This document shows positions 29,412 through 39,365 of a DNA stretch of 64,000 nt, in pieces. The stretch is from Anaeromyxobacter soli. GTDB taxonomy: Bacteria > Myxococcota > Myxococcia > Myxococcales > Anaeromyxobacteraceae. Position 1 is the first letter of the stretch. Each line of letters starts with the position of its first letter. The notes below the pieces were generated by a model. That model saw only the letters and a list, made by a program, of their open reading frames with translations. It was not told the DNA's origin and did no database searches. The DNA is taken from assembly GCF_022808855.1 (NCBI RefSeq), contig NZ_JAKZLF010000005.1, forward strand, positions 149,487 through 213,486, written 5' to 3'. A program made the position numbers and the translations under genes.

Positions 29412-32400
29412 GTGAGCCCCATCCGAACGTTCATCCGCCGCCCCATCTTCACGAGCATGCTCCTGCTCGCGGTGGTGGTGTTCGGCCTGTTCTCGTACCC
29501 GCGCATCGGCGTCGACCAGATGCCCGAGGTCGACTTCCCCATCGTCACCGTCACGACGATCCTGCCGGGCGCCGACCCCGAGACCGTCGAGGAGAACGTC
29601 TCCAAGCCGCTCGAGGAGGCGCTCAACACCATCTCCGGCCTCGACACCCTCCGCTCCCAGAACTTCGAGAGCGTCTCGATGGTCGTCCTGCGCTTCGAGC
29701 TCTCGAAGCCCGTCGACGTCGCCGCCCAGGACGTGCGCGACAAGGTGCAGGCGACCCTCTCCAAGCTGCCGAAGGAGATCGAGACGCCGGTCGTCCAGAA
29801 GCTCGACCTCGGCGCCATGCCGATCGTCCAGCTCGCCCTCTCCGGCCCGGTGCCCATCGAGGAGCTCACCCGCATCGCCGAGGACGAGCTGAAGCCCGGC
29901 CTCCAGCGGCTCCAGGGCGTGGGCTCCATCGACGTGGTCGGCGGGCGCGAGCGCGAGGTCAACGTGGTCGTCGACCCGGTCCGGCTCCGGTCCTACGGCC
30001 TCGCCGCGACCGACGTGTCCCAGGCGATCCGCGCCCAGAGCATCTCCGTCCCCGGCGGCCGCACGCTCGAGCCCGGCCAGGAGCGCGTGGTCAAGCTCGA
30101 GACCGAGGCCCGCTCGGTCGAGGAGATCCGCGATCTCGTCGTGGCGAGCCCCGGCAACCGGCCCATCCGCGTGCGCGACGTCGCGAACGTGGTGGACGGC
30201 CCCGGGGAGGCGCGCTCGGCGGCGACCCTCGACGGCCGCTCGGCGGTCGCGCTCGTCATCCGCAAGCAGTCGGGCGCGAACACCGTCGAGGTGGCCGAGC
30301 GCGTGAAGGGGGACCTCGCCGCGCTCACCCAGCGCCTCCCGGCGGGCTCCAAGCTCGAGATCGTCACCGACAACTCCAAGTTCATCCGCGGCTCCATCTC
30401 GGCGGTGCAGCACGACCTCGTCATCGGCGCGATCCTCGCCGTGCTCGTCGTGCTCGTGTTCCTGCGCGACTGGCGCGCCACCATCGTCTCCGCGCTGGCG
30501 CTGCCGACCTCGGTCATCGGCACCTTCGCCGTCATGCACGCGCTCGGCTTCACCTTCAACACCGTGACGATGCTCGCGCTGACCCTCTCGATCGGCCTCC
30601 TCATCGACGACGCCATCGTCGTCATCGAGAACATCGTCCGCCACCTGGAGAAGGGCGAGCGGCCGCGCGAGGCGGCGCTGAACGGGACCGGGCAGATCGC
30701 GCTCGCGGTGCTCGCGGTGACCCTCTCGGTCATCGCGGTGTTCATCCCCGTGGCGTTCATGAAGGGGATGGTCGGCCGCTTCTTCTTCCAGTTCGGCGTG
30801 ACGGTCGCGGTCGCGGTGGCCATCTCGTACTTCGTCTCGATGACGCTCACGCCGATGATGTCCGCGCGCATCCTGGCGAAGCACGGGCACGGCACGTCGC
30901 GGGTGGGGGCCGTGCTGGAGCGGTTCTTCACGGCCATCGAGCGCGGCTACCGCCGCACGCTCGAGTGGGCGCTCGCGCACCGCGCCCTCACCGTCGCGGC
31001 GGCGGTGGGCGTGCTCTTCGTGACGGTCGGCCTCGGCAAGTTCCTCCAGTTCACGTTCATCCCGTCGCAGGACCAGGGCGGCGTCACGGTGAGCGTGGAG
31101 CTCCCCGTCGGGACGCCGCTCGCGGAGACGCAGCGCGAGGCGGAGCGCATCGCCGGCCAGATCCGCGGCGTGCCCGGCGTCGTGAACGTCTTCTCCCTCG
31201 TCGGCGGCGGCGTGGACGAGGCGGTGAACAAGGCCGACCTCACGGTGAACCTCCTCCGGGTGAACGAGCGCCGCTACAGCCAGGAGGAGTTCAAGCAGCA
31301 CCTCCGGCAGTCGCTCGCGGTGCCTCCGGGCACGGTGCTCTCCGTGGCCGACCAGCAGATGATGGCGGGCGGCGGCTCGCGCCCCCAGCCGGTGCAGTTC
31401 AACATCCGCTCGGACGACTGGGACGCGATCCTCGCGGCGGTGGAGAAGACCAAGGCCGCGATGCTGAAGAACCCCGGCCTCACCGACGTGGACACCACCT
31501 ACCGCGCAGGGCGGCCCCTGCTCTCGGTGCAGGTGGACCGCGACCGGGCCGCCGCGGTGGGGCTCCCGGCGGCGGCCGTCGGCCAGACGCTGCGCGCGTT
31601 CCTCGGCCAGGACGCCTTCGGGACGTACCGCGAGAAGGGCAACCAGTACGACGTGAAGCTCCGGCTCCCGGACGAGACCCGCGCTGACCCGGACGCGATC
31701 GGCGCGCTCACCCTGCGCACGCCCAAGAACGAGCTCGTCGAGCTGCGCAGCGTGGCGCGGCTCCAGGGCGGCGAGGGCCCGTCGCAGATCGAGCGCCAGG
31801 CCCTGAAGCGCCAGGTGACGATGCTCGCGAACCTCAAGGGCTACTCGCTCGGCGAGGCGATCTCGTTCCTGAACGGGATCGCGAAGGAGTTCCCGCCGCA
31901 GGTGCAGACGGACTTCGAGGGCCAGGGCAAGGAGCTCGCGAACACCGGGCGCGAGTTCCTCATGGCGCTCCTGCTCGGGATCATCCTCATCTACATGATC
32001 CTCGCGGCGCAGTTCGAGAGCCTCCTCGACCCGGTCACCATCATGCTCTCCCTGCCGCTCGCGGTGATCGGCGCCATCGCGGCGCTGCTCCTCGCCCACG
32101 AGTTCATGTCGATGCTCGCCATGATCGGCATGATCATGCTCGCCGGCCTCGTGACGAAGAACGGCATCCTCATCGTGGAGTTCACGAACCAGCTCCGCGC
32201 CGAGGGCCGGACCACGCTCGAGGCGCTCCTCGAGGCGGGCCCGCTGCGGCTCCGCCCCATCCTCATGACGTCGATCGCGATGATCGCCGGCATGATCCCC
32301 GTCGCGTTCGCGCGCGGCGACGGCGCCGAGATGCGCACCGGCATGGCCTGGGCGATCATCGGCGGCCTCGCCGCCTCGACGGTCCTCACGCTCGTCGTGG

Positions 32401-32504
32401 TCCCGGTGGTGTACGCGCTCCTCGACGGCCTGCGCGGGCGGCTCGTCCGCGCCCTCCCGGCCGCCCCTCACGAGGAGGAGGAGACCGGGGACAAGGCCGC
32501 GTAG
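29412..32504 (+). CDS. RND-family efflux transporter (HAE-1 type, AcrB-like)
   Basis: A 1030-residue proton-driven exporter with the usual 12 helices in two repeats. It begins SPIRTFIRRPIFTSMLLLAVVVFGL. The proton-relay aspartates are in GLLIDDAIVVIENIVRH (Asp399, Asp400) and the partner lysine in GLVTKNGILIVEF (Lys916). Periplasmic porter domains lie between TM1-2 and TM7-8. The start is GTG with GAGG upstream. Substrates cannot be told from sequence; the TetR gene upstream suggests drug- or solvent-like inducers. Confidence 0.95.
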   Translation: MSPIRTFIRRPIFTSMLLLAVVVFGLFSYPRIGVDQMPEVDFPIVTVTTILPGADPETVEENVSKPLEEALNTISGLDTLRSQNFESVSMVVLRFELSKPVDVAAQDVRDKVQATLSKLPKEIETPVVQKLDLGAMPIVQLALSGPVPIEELTRIAEDELKPGLQRLQGVGSIDVVGGREREVNVVVDPVRLRSYGLAATDVSQAIRAQSISVPGGRTLEPGQERVVKLETEARSVEEIRDLVVASPGNRPIRVRDVANVVDGPGEARSAATLDGRSAVALVIRKQSGANTVEVAERVKGDLAALTQRLPAGSKLEIVTDNSKFIRGSISAVQHDLVIGAILAVLVVLVFLRDWRATIVSALALPTSVIGTFAVMHALGFTFNTVTMLALTLSIGLLIDDAIVVIENIVRHLEKGERPREAALNGTGQIALAVLAVTLSVIAVFIPVAFMKGMVGRFFFQFGVTVAVAVAISYFVSMTLTPMMSARILAKHGHGTSRVGAVLERFFTAIERGYRRTLEWALAHRALTVAAAVGVLFVTVGLGKFLQFTFIPSQDQGGVTVSVELPVGTPLAETQREAERIAGQIRGVPGVVNVFSLVGGGVDEAVNKADLTVNLLRVNERRYSQEEFKQHLRQSLAVPPGTVLSVADQQMMAGGGSRPQPVQFNIRSDDWDAILAAVEKTKAAMLKNPGLTDVDTTYRAGRPLLSVQVDRDRAAAVGLPAAAVGQTLRAFLGQDAFGTYREKGNQYDVKLRLPDETRADPDAIGALTLRTPKNELVELRSVARLQGGEGPSQIERQALKRQVTMLANLKGYSLGEAISFLNGIAKEFPPQVQTDFEGQGKELANTGREFLMALLLGIILIYMILAAQFESLLDPVTIMLSLPLAVIGAIAALLLAHEFMSMLAMIGMIMLAGLVTKNGILIVEFTNQLRAEGRTTLEALLEAGPLRLRPILMTSIAMIAGMIPVAFARGDGAEMRTGMAWAIIGGLAASTVLTLVVVPVVYALLDGLRGRLVRALPAAPHEEEETGDKAA

Positions 32505-32523
32505 GACAGGCACTCGCACGAAA

Positions 32524-32555
32524 GCGGGCTCCCCGGGATGACCCGGGGAGCCCGC
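32524..32555 (+). terminator. Strong hairpin after the RND gene
   Basis: A perfect 14-bp stem (32524-32537 with 32542-32555) closes a 4-nt loop ATGA, 20 bp after the RND stop. It is followed by TCGAGG rather than a T-run, so termination may be inefficient or factor-assisted. Its core GGGCTCCCCGG reappears in the hairpin at 34259. Confidence 0.6.
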
Positions 32556-32598
32556 TCGAGGCCCGGGCGCGCCTAAGAGGTTGATCATGATTCGCGAA

Positions 32599-32802
32599 CA
32601 GGCGAGCGAAGCGAGCCCGCCGGGGCGACGCCGCGGAAGCGGCGAAGCCGCTCGCGGCGGCGCACGGGACCCGGCGAGCAGGGGTGGGGCCCCGACGAGC
32701 TTCGCCCGGCGGGGCGGGGGCGCAGCCCCCGTTCGAACATGGCTAAACGACAGCGTGATTCGCGTCACCGAAGGTGATCGCGAAGCACGAACTGTCGTTT
32801 AG
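32599..32802 (-). repeat. Composite intergenic repeat, copy 2, with a 60-nt hairpin
   Basis: Read on the minus strand it begins at the TAA of the Omp85-like gene. The arms CTAAACGACAG (32743-32753) and CTGTCGTTTAG (32792-32802) are perfect 11-bp complements. Inside, TTCGCG pairs with CGCGAA and TCACC with GGTGA around loop GAA. The block 32751-32792 matches 18681-18720 with one substitution and a 2-nt length difference. The block 32599-32670 matches 18721-18773 apart from a ~19-nt insertion. Unlike copy 1, about 80 nt containing a further GC hairpin separates the two blocks. This element fills the gap between the RND and Omp85-like genes. Confidence 0.7.
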
Positions 32803-34082
32803 AACGCCTCCAGCACGAGCACGTACACCTCGACGCCCGTCCGGCTCGCGGCCAGGTCGAGCCGGATGTTGGCGCCCTCCTCCGTGAGCCGGAAGCGCAG
32901 GCCGGCGCCGCCGGTGACCTGCACGGTCCGCAGCGAGAGGTCCCGGAGCCCCGGGGCGACGGCGCCCGCCGCCGCGAAGGTGGTGGCGCTGATCCGCTGC
33001 CAGACCGGCACCCGCAGCTCCGCCTGCGCCGCCCAGTCGAGCCGGTCGCGGTAGCGGCCCTCCCGGACGCCGCGCAGGAAGTGGGTGCTTCCGAGCTTCG
33101 GCAGCAGCGTGAACGGTGGGTCGCCGTGGGCGCCCTCGGCGTAGCCGTCGAGCCCGAGCACGCGCCCGCGGCCGAGCCCCAGGAACCGGCTCACCTCCAG
33201 GACCCCGCGCCCGAAGCCGTGGCTCCGGCCGAACCCCTCCGGCGCGTAGACGTACCAGGTCTGCGCCAGGGTCCCCGTGGTGGGCCAGAAGGCGCTGTCC
33301 CGCGAGTCCCAGCGCGCGCTCGCGCCGAGCGCGGCCGCGGAGTAGCCGTTCCACCCGGTGACGTCGCCTTCCGCGAGCGCGCTTCCCGGCCGCCGGTCGC
33401 GGATCTCCTCCGCACGGAGGTCCAGGCGCGGCCCGGCGCTCAGGTGCGCGACGATCGGGAACTCGGCGGCGATCACCAGCTCGGCCGCGCGGCGGGTGAA
33501 GTCCTCGCGCTGCGCGGTCGTGGTGTGCGGGCCTATCCCGTAGAACACGTCGGGGAAGTGGACGACGCGCGCGCGCCCGGACAGGAGCGCACCGCCCGGG
33601 AGGTAGACGTCCCCCGCGACGTCCAGCGAGCCCTGCCGCTGCAGCGTGTAGACGGCGCCGGCGAAGAGGCTGCTCGTCCGCGGAGCGCCGTCGAGGTGGA
33701 GATGGAGGCCGCCGCTCACGCCGAAGCCGAGCCGGGTCTCGGGAAGCCAGAACAGGACCGGTAGCGCGAACCAGCGGCTCCCGCGGTGCGTCGCCTCGGC
33801 GGCTGCGACGTGCCCGGACTGATGGGCGGAGGTCTCGGCGGACCGCTCTCCGGGCTCGGTCGGCGGCGCCGGAGGAGGCGGCGGCGGAGCTGCTCGAGGG
33901 CGTGACTCCTGCGGCGCGGGGTCCGTGGCCTGCGACGCCGGCGCCGCCGGCGCGCTGCGCGGTGCGTCCCCCGCCTGCGCGCCCTCCGCGGGCGCCGCCG
34001 CGGCCGAGGGATCCGGCGGAGGCAGCTCGGGCGCGCCGGCGCACAGCGCTGCGGATGCGAGGAGGACCAGGGCGACGCTCAT
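32799..34082 (-). CDS. Outer-membrane Omp85/surface-antigen-type beta-barrel protein
   Basis: A 427-residue protein. A signal peptide (MSVALVLLASAALCAGA) is followed by a ~75-residue Pro/Ala-rich disordered segment, then a beta-barrel region typical of the bacterial surface antigen (D15/BamA C-terminal) domain, with alternating aromatic strands. It ends in a phenylalanine (YVLVLEAF), as outer-membrane barrels do. There are no POTRA domains, so it is not a BamA but a short relative. The barrel assignment is reasonably firm; its role is unknown. The TAA stop lies inside a repeat hairpin. Confidence 0.78.
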   Translation of the reverse strand: MSVALVLLASAALCAGAPELPPPDPSAAAAPAEGAQAGDAPRSAPAAPASQATDPAPQESRPRAAPPPPPPAPPTEPGERSAETSAHQSGHVAAAEATHRGSRWFALPVLFWLPETRLGFGVSGGLHLHLDGAPRTSSLFAGAVYTLQRQGSLDVAGDVYLPGGALLSGRARVVHFPDVFYGIGPHTTTAQREDFTRRAAELVIAAEFPIVAHLSAGPRLDLRAEEIRDRRPGSALAEGDVTGWNGYSAAALGASARWDSRDSAFWPTTGTLAQTWYVYAPEGFGRSHGFGRGVLEVSRFLGLGRGRVLGLDGYAEGAHGDPPFTLLPKLGSTHFLRGVREGRYRDRLDWAAQAELRVPVWQRISATTFAAAGAVAPGLRDLSLRTVQVTGGAGLRFRLTEEGANIRLDLAASRTGVEVYVLVLEAF

Positions 34083-34258
34083 GGGTCGAGAACGAAGCTA
34101 CCGCCGGGCCAGGCGCTGCGCAGGGCGAGGAGCGGGGCCTCCCTCATGGCGCAGAGAAGGCGTCCTCCGGCGCACGGCCCCCGCGGACACCCGCGAGGAG
34201 CGGGTCGAGGAGGAGGCCGCGGAGCCGGCGCTCGCGCCAGGCGCCTCGCAAATGCAAG

Positions 34259-34286
34259 GGGCTCCCCGGAGACGTCCGGGGAGCCC
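34259..34286 (-). terminator. Hairpin terminator after the coiled-coil protein gene
   Basis: A 12-bp stem (34259-34270 with 34275-34286) with loop GACG lies 24 bp past the gene's stop on the minus strand and is followed there by CTTGCATTTG, moderately T-rich. It shares the GGGCTCCCCGG core with the hairpin at 32524. Confidence 0.6.
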
Positions 34287-34310
34287 TTCGAGCAAACGCC
34301 GCCTGCGGCG

Positions 34311-34874
34311 CTACTTCATCTTCTCGGCCTTGATCTCCACGGCCAGCGGCTTGTCGTCCTTGAGGTTGAACGACGCCTTCACGTCCTGCCCCTGCTTCAG
34401 CTGGGACGCGGCGACGTGCTGGCCGTCGAGCTCGATCTTCGTGTTGTGATCGACGCTCAGCTTGGCCGCCGGCAGCTCGTCGCGACGGACGGTGATCGAG
34501 CTCGCAGTGACGGCCTCGATCTTGCCCTTCACCTCGTAGTTGTCCTTGCCCTCGAACATCGGGTGCTTCCGCTCGTCGCGCGCCGCCATCGAGCCGGTGC
34601 CCGTGCCCGCCGCGGTGCCCTGGCGCATCTCGTCCCTGCGCGCGTCCTGCACCTTCTCCTGAGCCTCCGCCTTCTCCTTGCGGACGTCCTTCTGCGCCTC
34701 GGCGGTCTTCTTCTGCGCGTCCGCCTGGGCCTCTGCGGTCTTCTCGTGCGCCTTGGCCTCCGCCTTCTGGACCTTCTCCTGCGCCTCGGCCTCCGCCTTC
34801 GCCGGATCCTCCGCCCGGACGCCCTGCGCCCAGGCGAGCGCGGCCAGCGCGCCCACGATTGCGATCTTTCTCAT
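34311..34874 (-). CDS. Periplasmic coiled-coil protein with a C-terminal DUF5666-like beta domain
   Basis: A 187-residue protein. The signal peptide MRKIAIVGALAALAWAQGVRA is followed by a highly charged Ala/Lys/Glu repeat region (~22-85; units such as KAEAEAQEKVQ and KTAEAQ), predicted as a long helix. The C-terminal ~80 residues (VKGKIEAVTASSITVRRDE, LDGQHVAASQLKQGQDVKASF) look like the small beta domain of DUF5666-type proteins. GGGAGGGGAG precedes the ATG. No function is known. Confidence 0.72.
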   Translation of the reverse strand: MRKIAIVGALAALAWAQGVRAEDPAKAEAEAQEKVQKAEAKAHEKTAEAQADAQKKTAEAQKDVRKEKAEAQEKVQDARRDEMRQGTAAGTGTGSMAARDERKHPMFEGKDNYEVKGKIEAVTASSITVRRDELPAAKLSVDHNTKIELDGQHVAASQLKQGQDVKASFNLKDDKPLAVEIKAEKMK

Positions 34875-35174
34875 GGTCAACTCCCCTCCCTGTGGCGGGC
34901 GTCGCGCCCGCAAGCGAGAAGGTGCGCACTCTCCCGCCGTCCGGGAAACCTGGCGTCTGCGAGCGGGTCGATGCACGCCAGGGGGCGGAGGCGGACGCAG
35001 CGGCGCCCGTCCACCCCTCGACGTTCCATCCGCCCGCGCGGCGCGCGAGGGAGCGAGCCCCTTCTCCGAGCGTGCACCTTCGACTCGGCTCGCCGCGATC
35101 GCGACGGCAGGCGCGGCGCGCCTATTCAAGCGCCCCGCGGGCTCCCTCCGCCGCGGGGCTCGAGGGTCGAGGTG
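34875..35174. other. Intergenic region without recognised features
   Basis: These 300 bp lie upstream of the coiled-coil protein gene and downstream of the acyl-CoA ligase gene, both on the minus strand. They must contain the promoter of the former. No gene, convincing hairpin or repeat was found. Confidence 0.4.
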
Positions 35175-36815
35175 CTAGGCGGTTTCGATCCGGGCGGCCT
35201 TCTCGAGCCCGAGCTCCTGGATCGCCTGCTCGCGCATGCGGAACTTCTGGACCTTGCCGGTGACCGTCATCGGGAACGCGTCCACGAACTTGTAGTAGCG
35301 CGGGATCTTGTAGGTCGCGATCTTGCCGCGGCAGAGCCGCCGGAGATCGTCGCCCGTGAGCGTCACGCCGGGGCGCAGCTTCACCCACGCCATGAGCTCC
35401 TCGCCGTACTTCGCGTCCGGCACCCCGATCACCTGCACGTCGGAGACGCCGGGGAGCGTGTAGAGGAACTCCTCCACCTCGCGCGGGAAGACGTTCTCCC
35501 CGCCGCGCAGGACCATGTCCTTGATGCGGCCGACGATCTTCACGTAGCCGTCGGCGTCCACCGTGGCGAGATCGCCCGTGTGCATCCAGCGCCCGGTGTC
35601 GATCGCGTCGCGCGACGCGGGCGCGTCGTTCCAGTAGCCGATCATCACCGAGTAGCCGCGCGTGCACAGCTCGCCCGGCGTGCCCCGCGGCACGACGCGC
35701 CCGGTGGTCGGATCGACGACCTTGATCTCGACGTGCGGGTGGACCTGGCCGACGGTGGTGACCCGCTTCTCGAGCGGATCGTCCGGGCGCGACTGCGTGG
35801 ACACCGGCGAGGTCTCGGTCATGCCGTAGCAGATCGTGACCTCCGGCATGTGCATGTCCCGCTGGACCCGCTTCATCACCTCGATCGGGCAGGGCGAGCC
35901 CGCCATGATGCCGGTGCGGAGCGACGAGAAGTCGAACGCGGAGAACTCCGGGTGGTCGAGCTCGGCGATGAACATCGTCGGGACGCCGTAGAGCGAGGTG
36001 CAGCGCTCCTCCTGCACGGTCCGCATCACCGACTGTGGCTCGAAGCTCTCCGCCGGGATCACCATCGCCGCGCCGTGCGTGGTGCAGGCGAGGTTCCCCA
36101 TCACCATGCCGAAGCAGTGGTAGAAGGGCACCGGGATGCAGACGCGGTCCTCCTCGGTGTAGCGGAGGTACTGCGCGACGAAGTAGCCGTTGTTGAGGAT
36201 GTTGTGGTGCGAGAGCGTCGCGCCCTTCGGGAAGCCGGTCGTGCCGCTCGTGTACTGGATGTTGATCGGCTCGTCGAACTGCAGGTCGCGCTCGACGCGC
36301 GAGAGCTCCTCCTCGGAGAGGCGGCGCGCGTCCTGCCGGAGGTCGGTCCACTCCTCGTCGATGACGATCGTCTGCCGCAGCTCCGGGCAGCGGAGCCGGA
36401 CCTCCCGCACCATCGTGACGTAGTCGGCCTGGCGGAACGCGCGCGCGAGCAGGAGCGTCGAGACGCCCGCGTGCCGGAGCGCGTACTCGAGCTCGTGCAC
36501 GCGGTAGGCGGGGTTCACGTTCACGAGGATCGCGCCCACGCGGGCGCAGGCGTACTGGAGCACCACCCACTCGAACCGGTTCGGCGACCAGAGCCCGACG
36601 CGGTCGCCCTTGCGCACGCCGCGGACGAGCAGCGCCCGCGCGATCTCGGAGGTCTGCTCCCAGAGCTCGCGGTACGTCGCGCGGTACCCCTGCTGGACCG
36701 AGACGAGCGCCTCGCGCTCCGGGAACCGGGTCACGGTGCGGCGCAGGTTCTCCCCGATGGTCTCGCCGAGGAGCGGCGCCGAGGACGGGCCGCTCAGGTA
36801 GGAAGGTGCGTACAA
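35175..36815 (-). CDS. Acyl-CoA synthetase (AMP-binding, medium/long-chain fatty acid-CoA ligase type)
   Basis: A 546-residue ANL-superfamily ligase that activates a carboxylate to acyl-AMP and then acyl-CoA. Motifs are intact: P-loop [17 protein letters not shown]5 [12 protein letters not shown]7 [20 protein letters not shown]8 [15 protein letters not shown] and catalytic Lys in TGKVQKF. The TTG at 36815 is preferred, with GGGAGG 7 bp upstream and a start at YAPSYLSGP, over a TTG 10 codons earlier. The chain-length preference is not certain. It would feed beta-oxidation and hence the glyoxylate bypass. Confidence 0.9.
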   Translation of the reverse strand: MYAPSYLSGPSSAPLLGETIGENLRRTVTRFPEREALVSVQQGYRATYRELWEQTSEIARALLVRGVRKGDRVGLWSPNRFEWVVLQYACARVGAILVNVNPAYRVHELEYALRHAGVSTLLLARAFRQADYVTMVREVRLRCPELRQTIVIDEEWTDLRQDARRLSEEELSRVERDLQFDEPINIQYTSGTTGFPKGATLSHHNILNNGYFVAQYLRYTEEDRVCIPVPFYHCFGMVMGNLACTTHGAAMVIPAESFEPQSVMRTVQEERCTSLYGVPTMFIAELDHPEFSAFDFSSLRTGIMAGSPCPIEVMKRVQRDMHMPEVTICYGMTETSPVSTQSRPDDPLEKRVTTVGQVHPHVEIKVVDPTTGRVVPRGTPGELCTRGYSVMIGYWNDAPASRDAIDTGRWMHTGDLATVDADGYVKIVGRIKDMVLRGGENVFPREVEEFLYTLPGVSDVQVIGVPDAKYGEELMAWVKLRPGVTLTGDDLRRLCRGKIATYKIPRYYKFVDAFPMTVTGKVQKFRMREQAIQELGLEKAARIETA

Positions 36816-36893
36816 AGAGATGCCTCCCGCGCGCGGTTCGCGCAAAGGTCGGCATCGTATTTCGGCGGGCGAGCGGCCGCTAGACCCTGCGCG

Positions 36894-37865
36894 TCAGGGC
36901 AAGAGCACCACCGACCCGGTGGTCTCGCGCGCCGCGAGCGCCCGCTGCGCGTCGGCGGCCTCCGCGAGCGGCAGGGTCCGGCCGATCTGCACCCTCACCT
37001 TCCCGGTCCGCAGCATCTCGAAGAGCGCGGCGGCCCCGCGCTCGAGGTCCTCCCGCCGGGCGATGTACGTGAAGACCGACGGCCGCGTGAGGAAGAGCGA
37101 GCCCTTCCGCCCGAGCACGGCGGGGTCGAACGGCGGGACCGACCCGGAGGCGTTCCCGAAGAGGACCATCAGCCCGAGGGGCGAGAGGCAGTCGAGCGAT
37201 CCGTCGAAGGTGGCCTTGCCGACGGAGTCGTAGACGACCGGGACGCCCGCGCCGCCGGTGATCTCGCGCACGCGCCTCGGGAAGTCCTCGCGCGTGTAGA
37301 CGATCACGTGGTCGCAGCCGTGGGCGCGCGCGATCTCCGCCTTCTCGTCCGAGCCGACGGTCCCGATGACGGTCGCGCCGAGCGCCTTCAGCCACTGCAC
37401 CGCGATGAGCCCGACGCCGCCGGCGGCGGCCTGCAGGAGCACCGTCTCTCCCGCACGGACCGCGTGCGTGCGCCGCACCAGCGCGTGCACCGTGAGCCCC
37501 TTCGTCAGGACCGCCGCGGCCGTGCGATCGGCGATGTCGTCGGGCAGCTTCACGAGCCGGTCCGCCGGGACGAGCCGCACCTCCGAGTACGAGCCCGGCG
37601 GCCCGGTGTAGGCCACGCGATCGCCGGCGTGCACGTGCGTGACGCCGGCGCCGACCGCCTCCACCACGCCGGCGCCCTCGACCCCGACGCCGGACGGGAG
37701 CGGCAGCGGGTAGAGCCCGGAGCGGTGGTAGATGTCGACGAAGTTCACGCCGATCGCGGTGTGGCGGACGCGCGCCTCGCCCGCGCCGGGCGCGCCGACC
37801 TGGACGTCCTCGAGCCGGAGCACCTCCGGCCCGCCGGTCTCGTGGAAGCGGATGGCCCTGGGCAT
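36894..37865 (-). CDS. qor: NADPH:quinone oxidoreductase (zinc-independent, MDR family)
   Basis: A 323-residue medium-chain reductase without zinc-ligand cysteines. It has the quinone oxidoreductase signature GVNFVDIYHRSGLYPLPLPSG and the NADPH-binding LLQAAAGGVGLIAVQWLKALGA. The C-terminal half ends TTGSVVLLP as in QorA proteins. It lies 78 bp upstream of the acyl-CoA ligase on the same strand. Substrate specificity within the family varies widely. Confidence 0.9.
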   Translation of the reverse strand: MPRAIRFHETGGPEVLRLEDVQVGAPGAGEARVRHTAIGVNFVDIYHRSGLYPLPLPSGVGVEGAGVVEAVGAGVTHVHAGDRVAYTGPPGSYSEVRLVPADRLVKLPDDIADRTAAAVLTKGLTVHALVRRTHAVRAGETVLLQAAAGGVGLIAVQWLKALGATVIGTVGSDEKAEIARAHGCDHVIVYTREDFPRRVREITGGAGVPVVYDSVGKATFDGSLDCLSPLGLMVLFGNASGSVPPFDPAVLGRKGSLFLTRPSVFTYIARREDLERGAAALFEMLRTGKVRVQIGRTLPLAEAADAQRALAARETTGSVVLLP

Positions 37866-37984
37866 GCCCGGCTCCTAACCTTGGGCGGCGCGGCACGCCA
37901 GGGCCCGCCCGGCGCGGGCGAGGCCGAGAAAATCAGGGGAGCAGGCAGGCGGAGCCCCATCGGCGTGCCGACACTGTCCCCGCC

Positions 37985-39271
37985 ATGCGCCCCGCCAACC
38001 ACCTCCTCGCACCTCGGCCGTCCGTCCTCCTCCTCGCCGCGTCGGCCCTCGGGGCGCTCCTGGCGTGCGGCGGCGCGGGCGGTCCGCCCTCCTCGGGCGC
38101 CACCGCCGGCGCGGCGGGTCCCGATGTGCCACCGCCGCCGTCCTCCAGCCCCATCGCCGCGTCGGGCGCGCCCGGAGCGGCCTCCCTGGACCTCGAGCGG
38201 CTCGACGCCGCCGCCGAGTGCGACGCGCTCGTCCCCACCGCTGCGCCCGAGCCGGTGACCGTCCGGCTGACCGCCCCCGCGGGCGGTACCTGCGTCGCCG
38301 GCAGCGCCGACGGGACCGGCGCGGTCGCGCTCGGCGTGCGCGACGCGGCGGGTGCGCTCACCTGGCAGGCGCGCTCCCGCGACGGTAGCCCGCTGGGCAC
38401 CTTCGCGGCCGAGGCGCTCGTCGCCGCGCCGGACGGCTGGCAGGGGCTCGCCGGAGCGGCCGGCACGGTCGAGCACGTCTCGATCGCGCCCGACGGGCGG
38501 GTGCGCCGCGCCTCCCCGATCTCGCCGGACCCGGCGCTGCGCACCGGCTTCCGCTCGAGGCTGGCGCAGGATCCCCAGGGCGGGAGCGTGGTGCTGTTCC
38601 GCTCGGTCACGGTGGCCGGCAACCACTGGAACGCGCTCGACGCGTTCCGCTTCGACGCGAGCGGGGCGCCCCGCTGGCCCGAGGCGGTGCCGGTGTCGTC
38701 CGACCCCGACGCGGCGGAGCCGTACTTCATGGCCGCCGGCGTCTCCATCACCGGCGCCGCGCTCATGCTCTTCCAGGACTCCGCCTACCTCCGCGCGCAC
38801 TGGGTCGAGCCCTCGGGCGCGGCGGTGGCCGACGCCGGCGAGCCCGAGGCCTCCGCCGCCGTCGTCGGCGAGGGGCTCAGCCACGACGTGGACGTCGCGC
38901 CGCTCCTCGACGGCGGGCTCGCGGTCCGCTCGGACGGGAGCTGGCTGCGCCGCTACGCGCCGCTCGCCGCGCGCTCGGAGCCCCTGCCGGCCTGGCTCGC
39001 GGAGCGCGCGCGCTGGGGGTACCGCCTCACGCGCGGCAACGCGGGCTACGCCGCCCTGGAGCCCGCCGGCGTGGCCGCGCCCGACTGCGTGCAGCGGATC
39101 GAGCTCGTCGCGCCCTCGGGCCGGCTCTGCGGTCGCATCACGATCCGTGAGGGCGCCCAGGGCTGCACGACCGGCGCCCTCGACCAGGGCTGGGACGGGA
39201 CGGTGGTGCAGCAGTCCGGCAAGGACGCGTGCACGTTCCGCTGGTGGCCCGCGCTGCTCGCCCGCGGCTGA
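37985..39271 (+). CDS. Lipoprotein of unknown function, probably beta-propeller-like
   Basis: A 428-residue protein. The N-terminal signal with lipobox (SALGALLAC) is followed by a ~45-residue Gly/Ser/Pro/Ala linker and then a ~340-residue beta-rich domain with repeated blades of the type DGWQGLAGAAG, DPQGGSVVLFRS and LLDGGLAVRSDGSWLRRYAP. There are several pairs of Cys near the C-terminus. No enzymatic motif is seen. The Sec-rhodanese candidate follows 94 bp downstream on the same strand. Confidence 0.72.
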   Translation: MRPANHLLAPRPSVLLLAASALGALLACGGAGGPPSSGATAGAAGPDVPPPPSSSPIAASGAPGAASLDLERLDAAAECDALVPTAAPEPVTVRLTAPAGGTCVAGSADGTGAVALGVRDAAGALTWQARSRDGSPLGTFAAEALVAAPDGWQGLAGAAGTVEHVSIAPDGRVRRASPISPDPALRTGFRSRLAQDPQGGSVVLFRSVTVAGNHWNALDAFRFDASGAPRWPEAVPVSSDPDAAEPYFMAAGVSITGAALMLFQDSAYLRAHWVEPSGAAVADAGEPEASAAVVGEGLSHDVDVAPLLDGGLAVRSDGSWLRRYAPLAARSEPLPAWLAERARWGYRLTRGNAGYAALEPAGVAAPDCVQRIELVAPSGRLCGRITIREGAQGCTTGALDQGWDGTVVQQSGKDACTFRWWPALLARG

Positions 39272-39365
39272 GGGCCCGACGGCCGGCCCCGGCCGAACCC
39301 TCCATCCCTCCCGCGGCTCTCATCGGGCGGCGGCCTCTCGCCGCCCCCGCAGCCGGAGGAACGCC

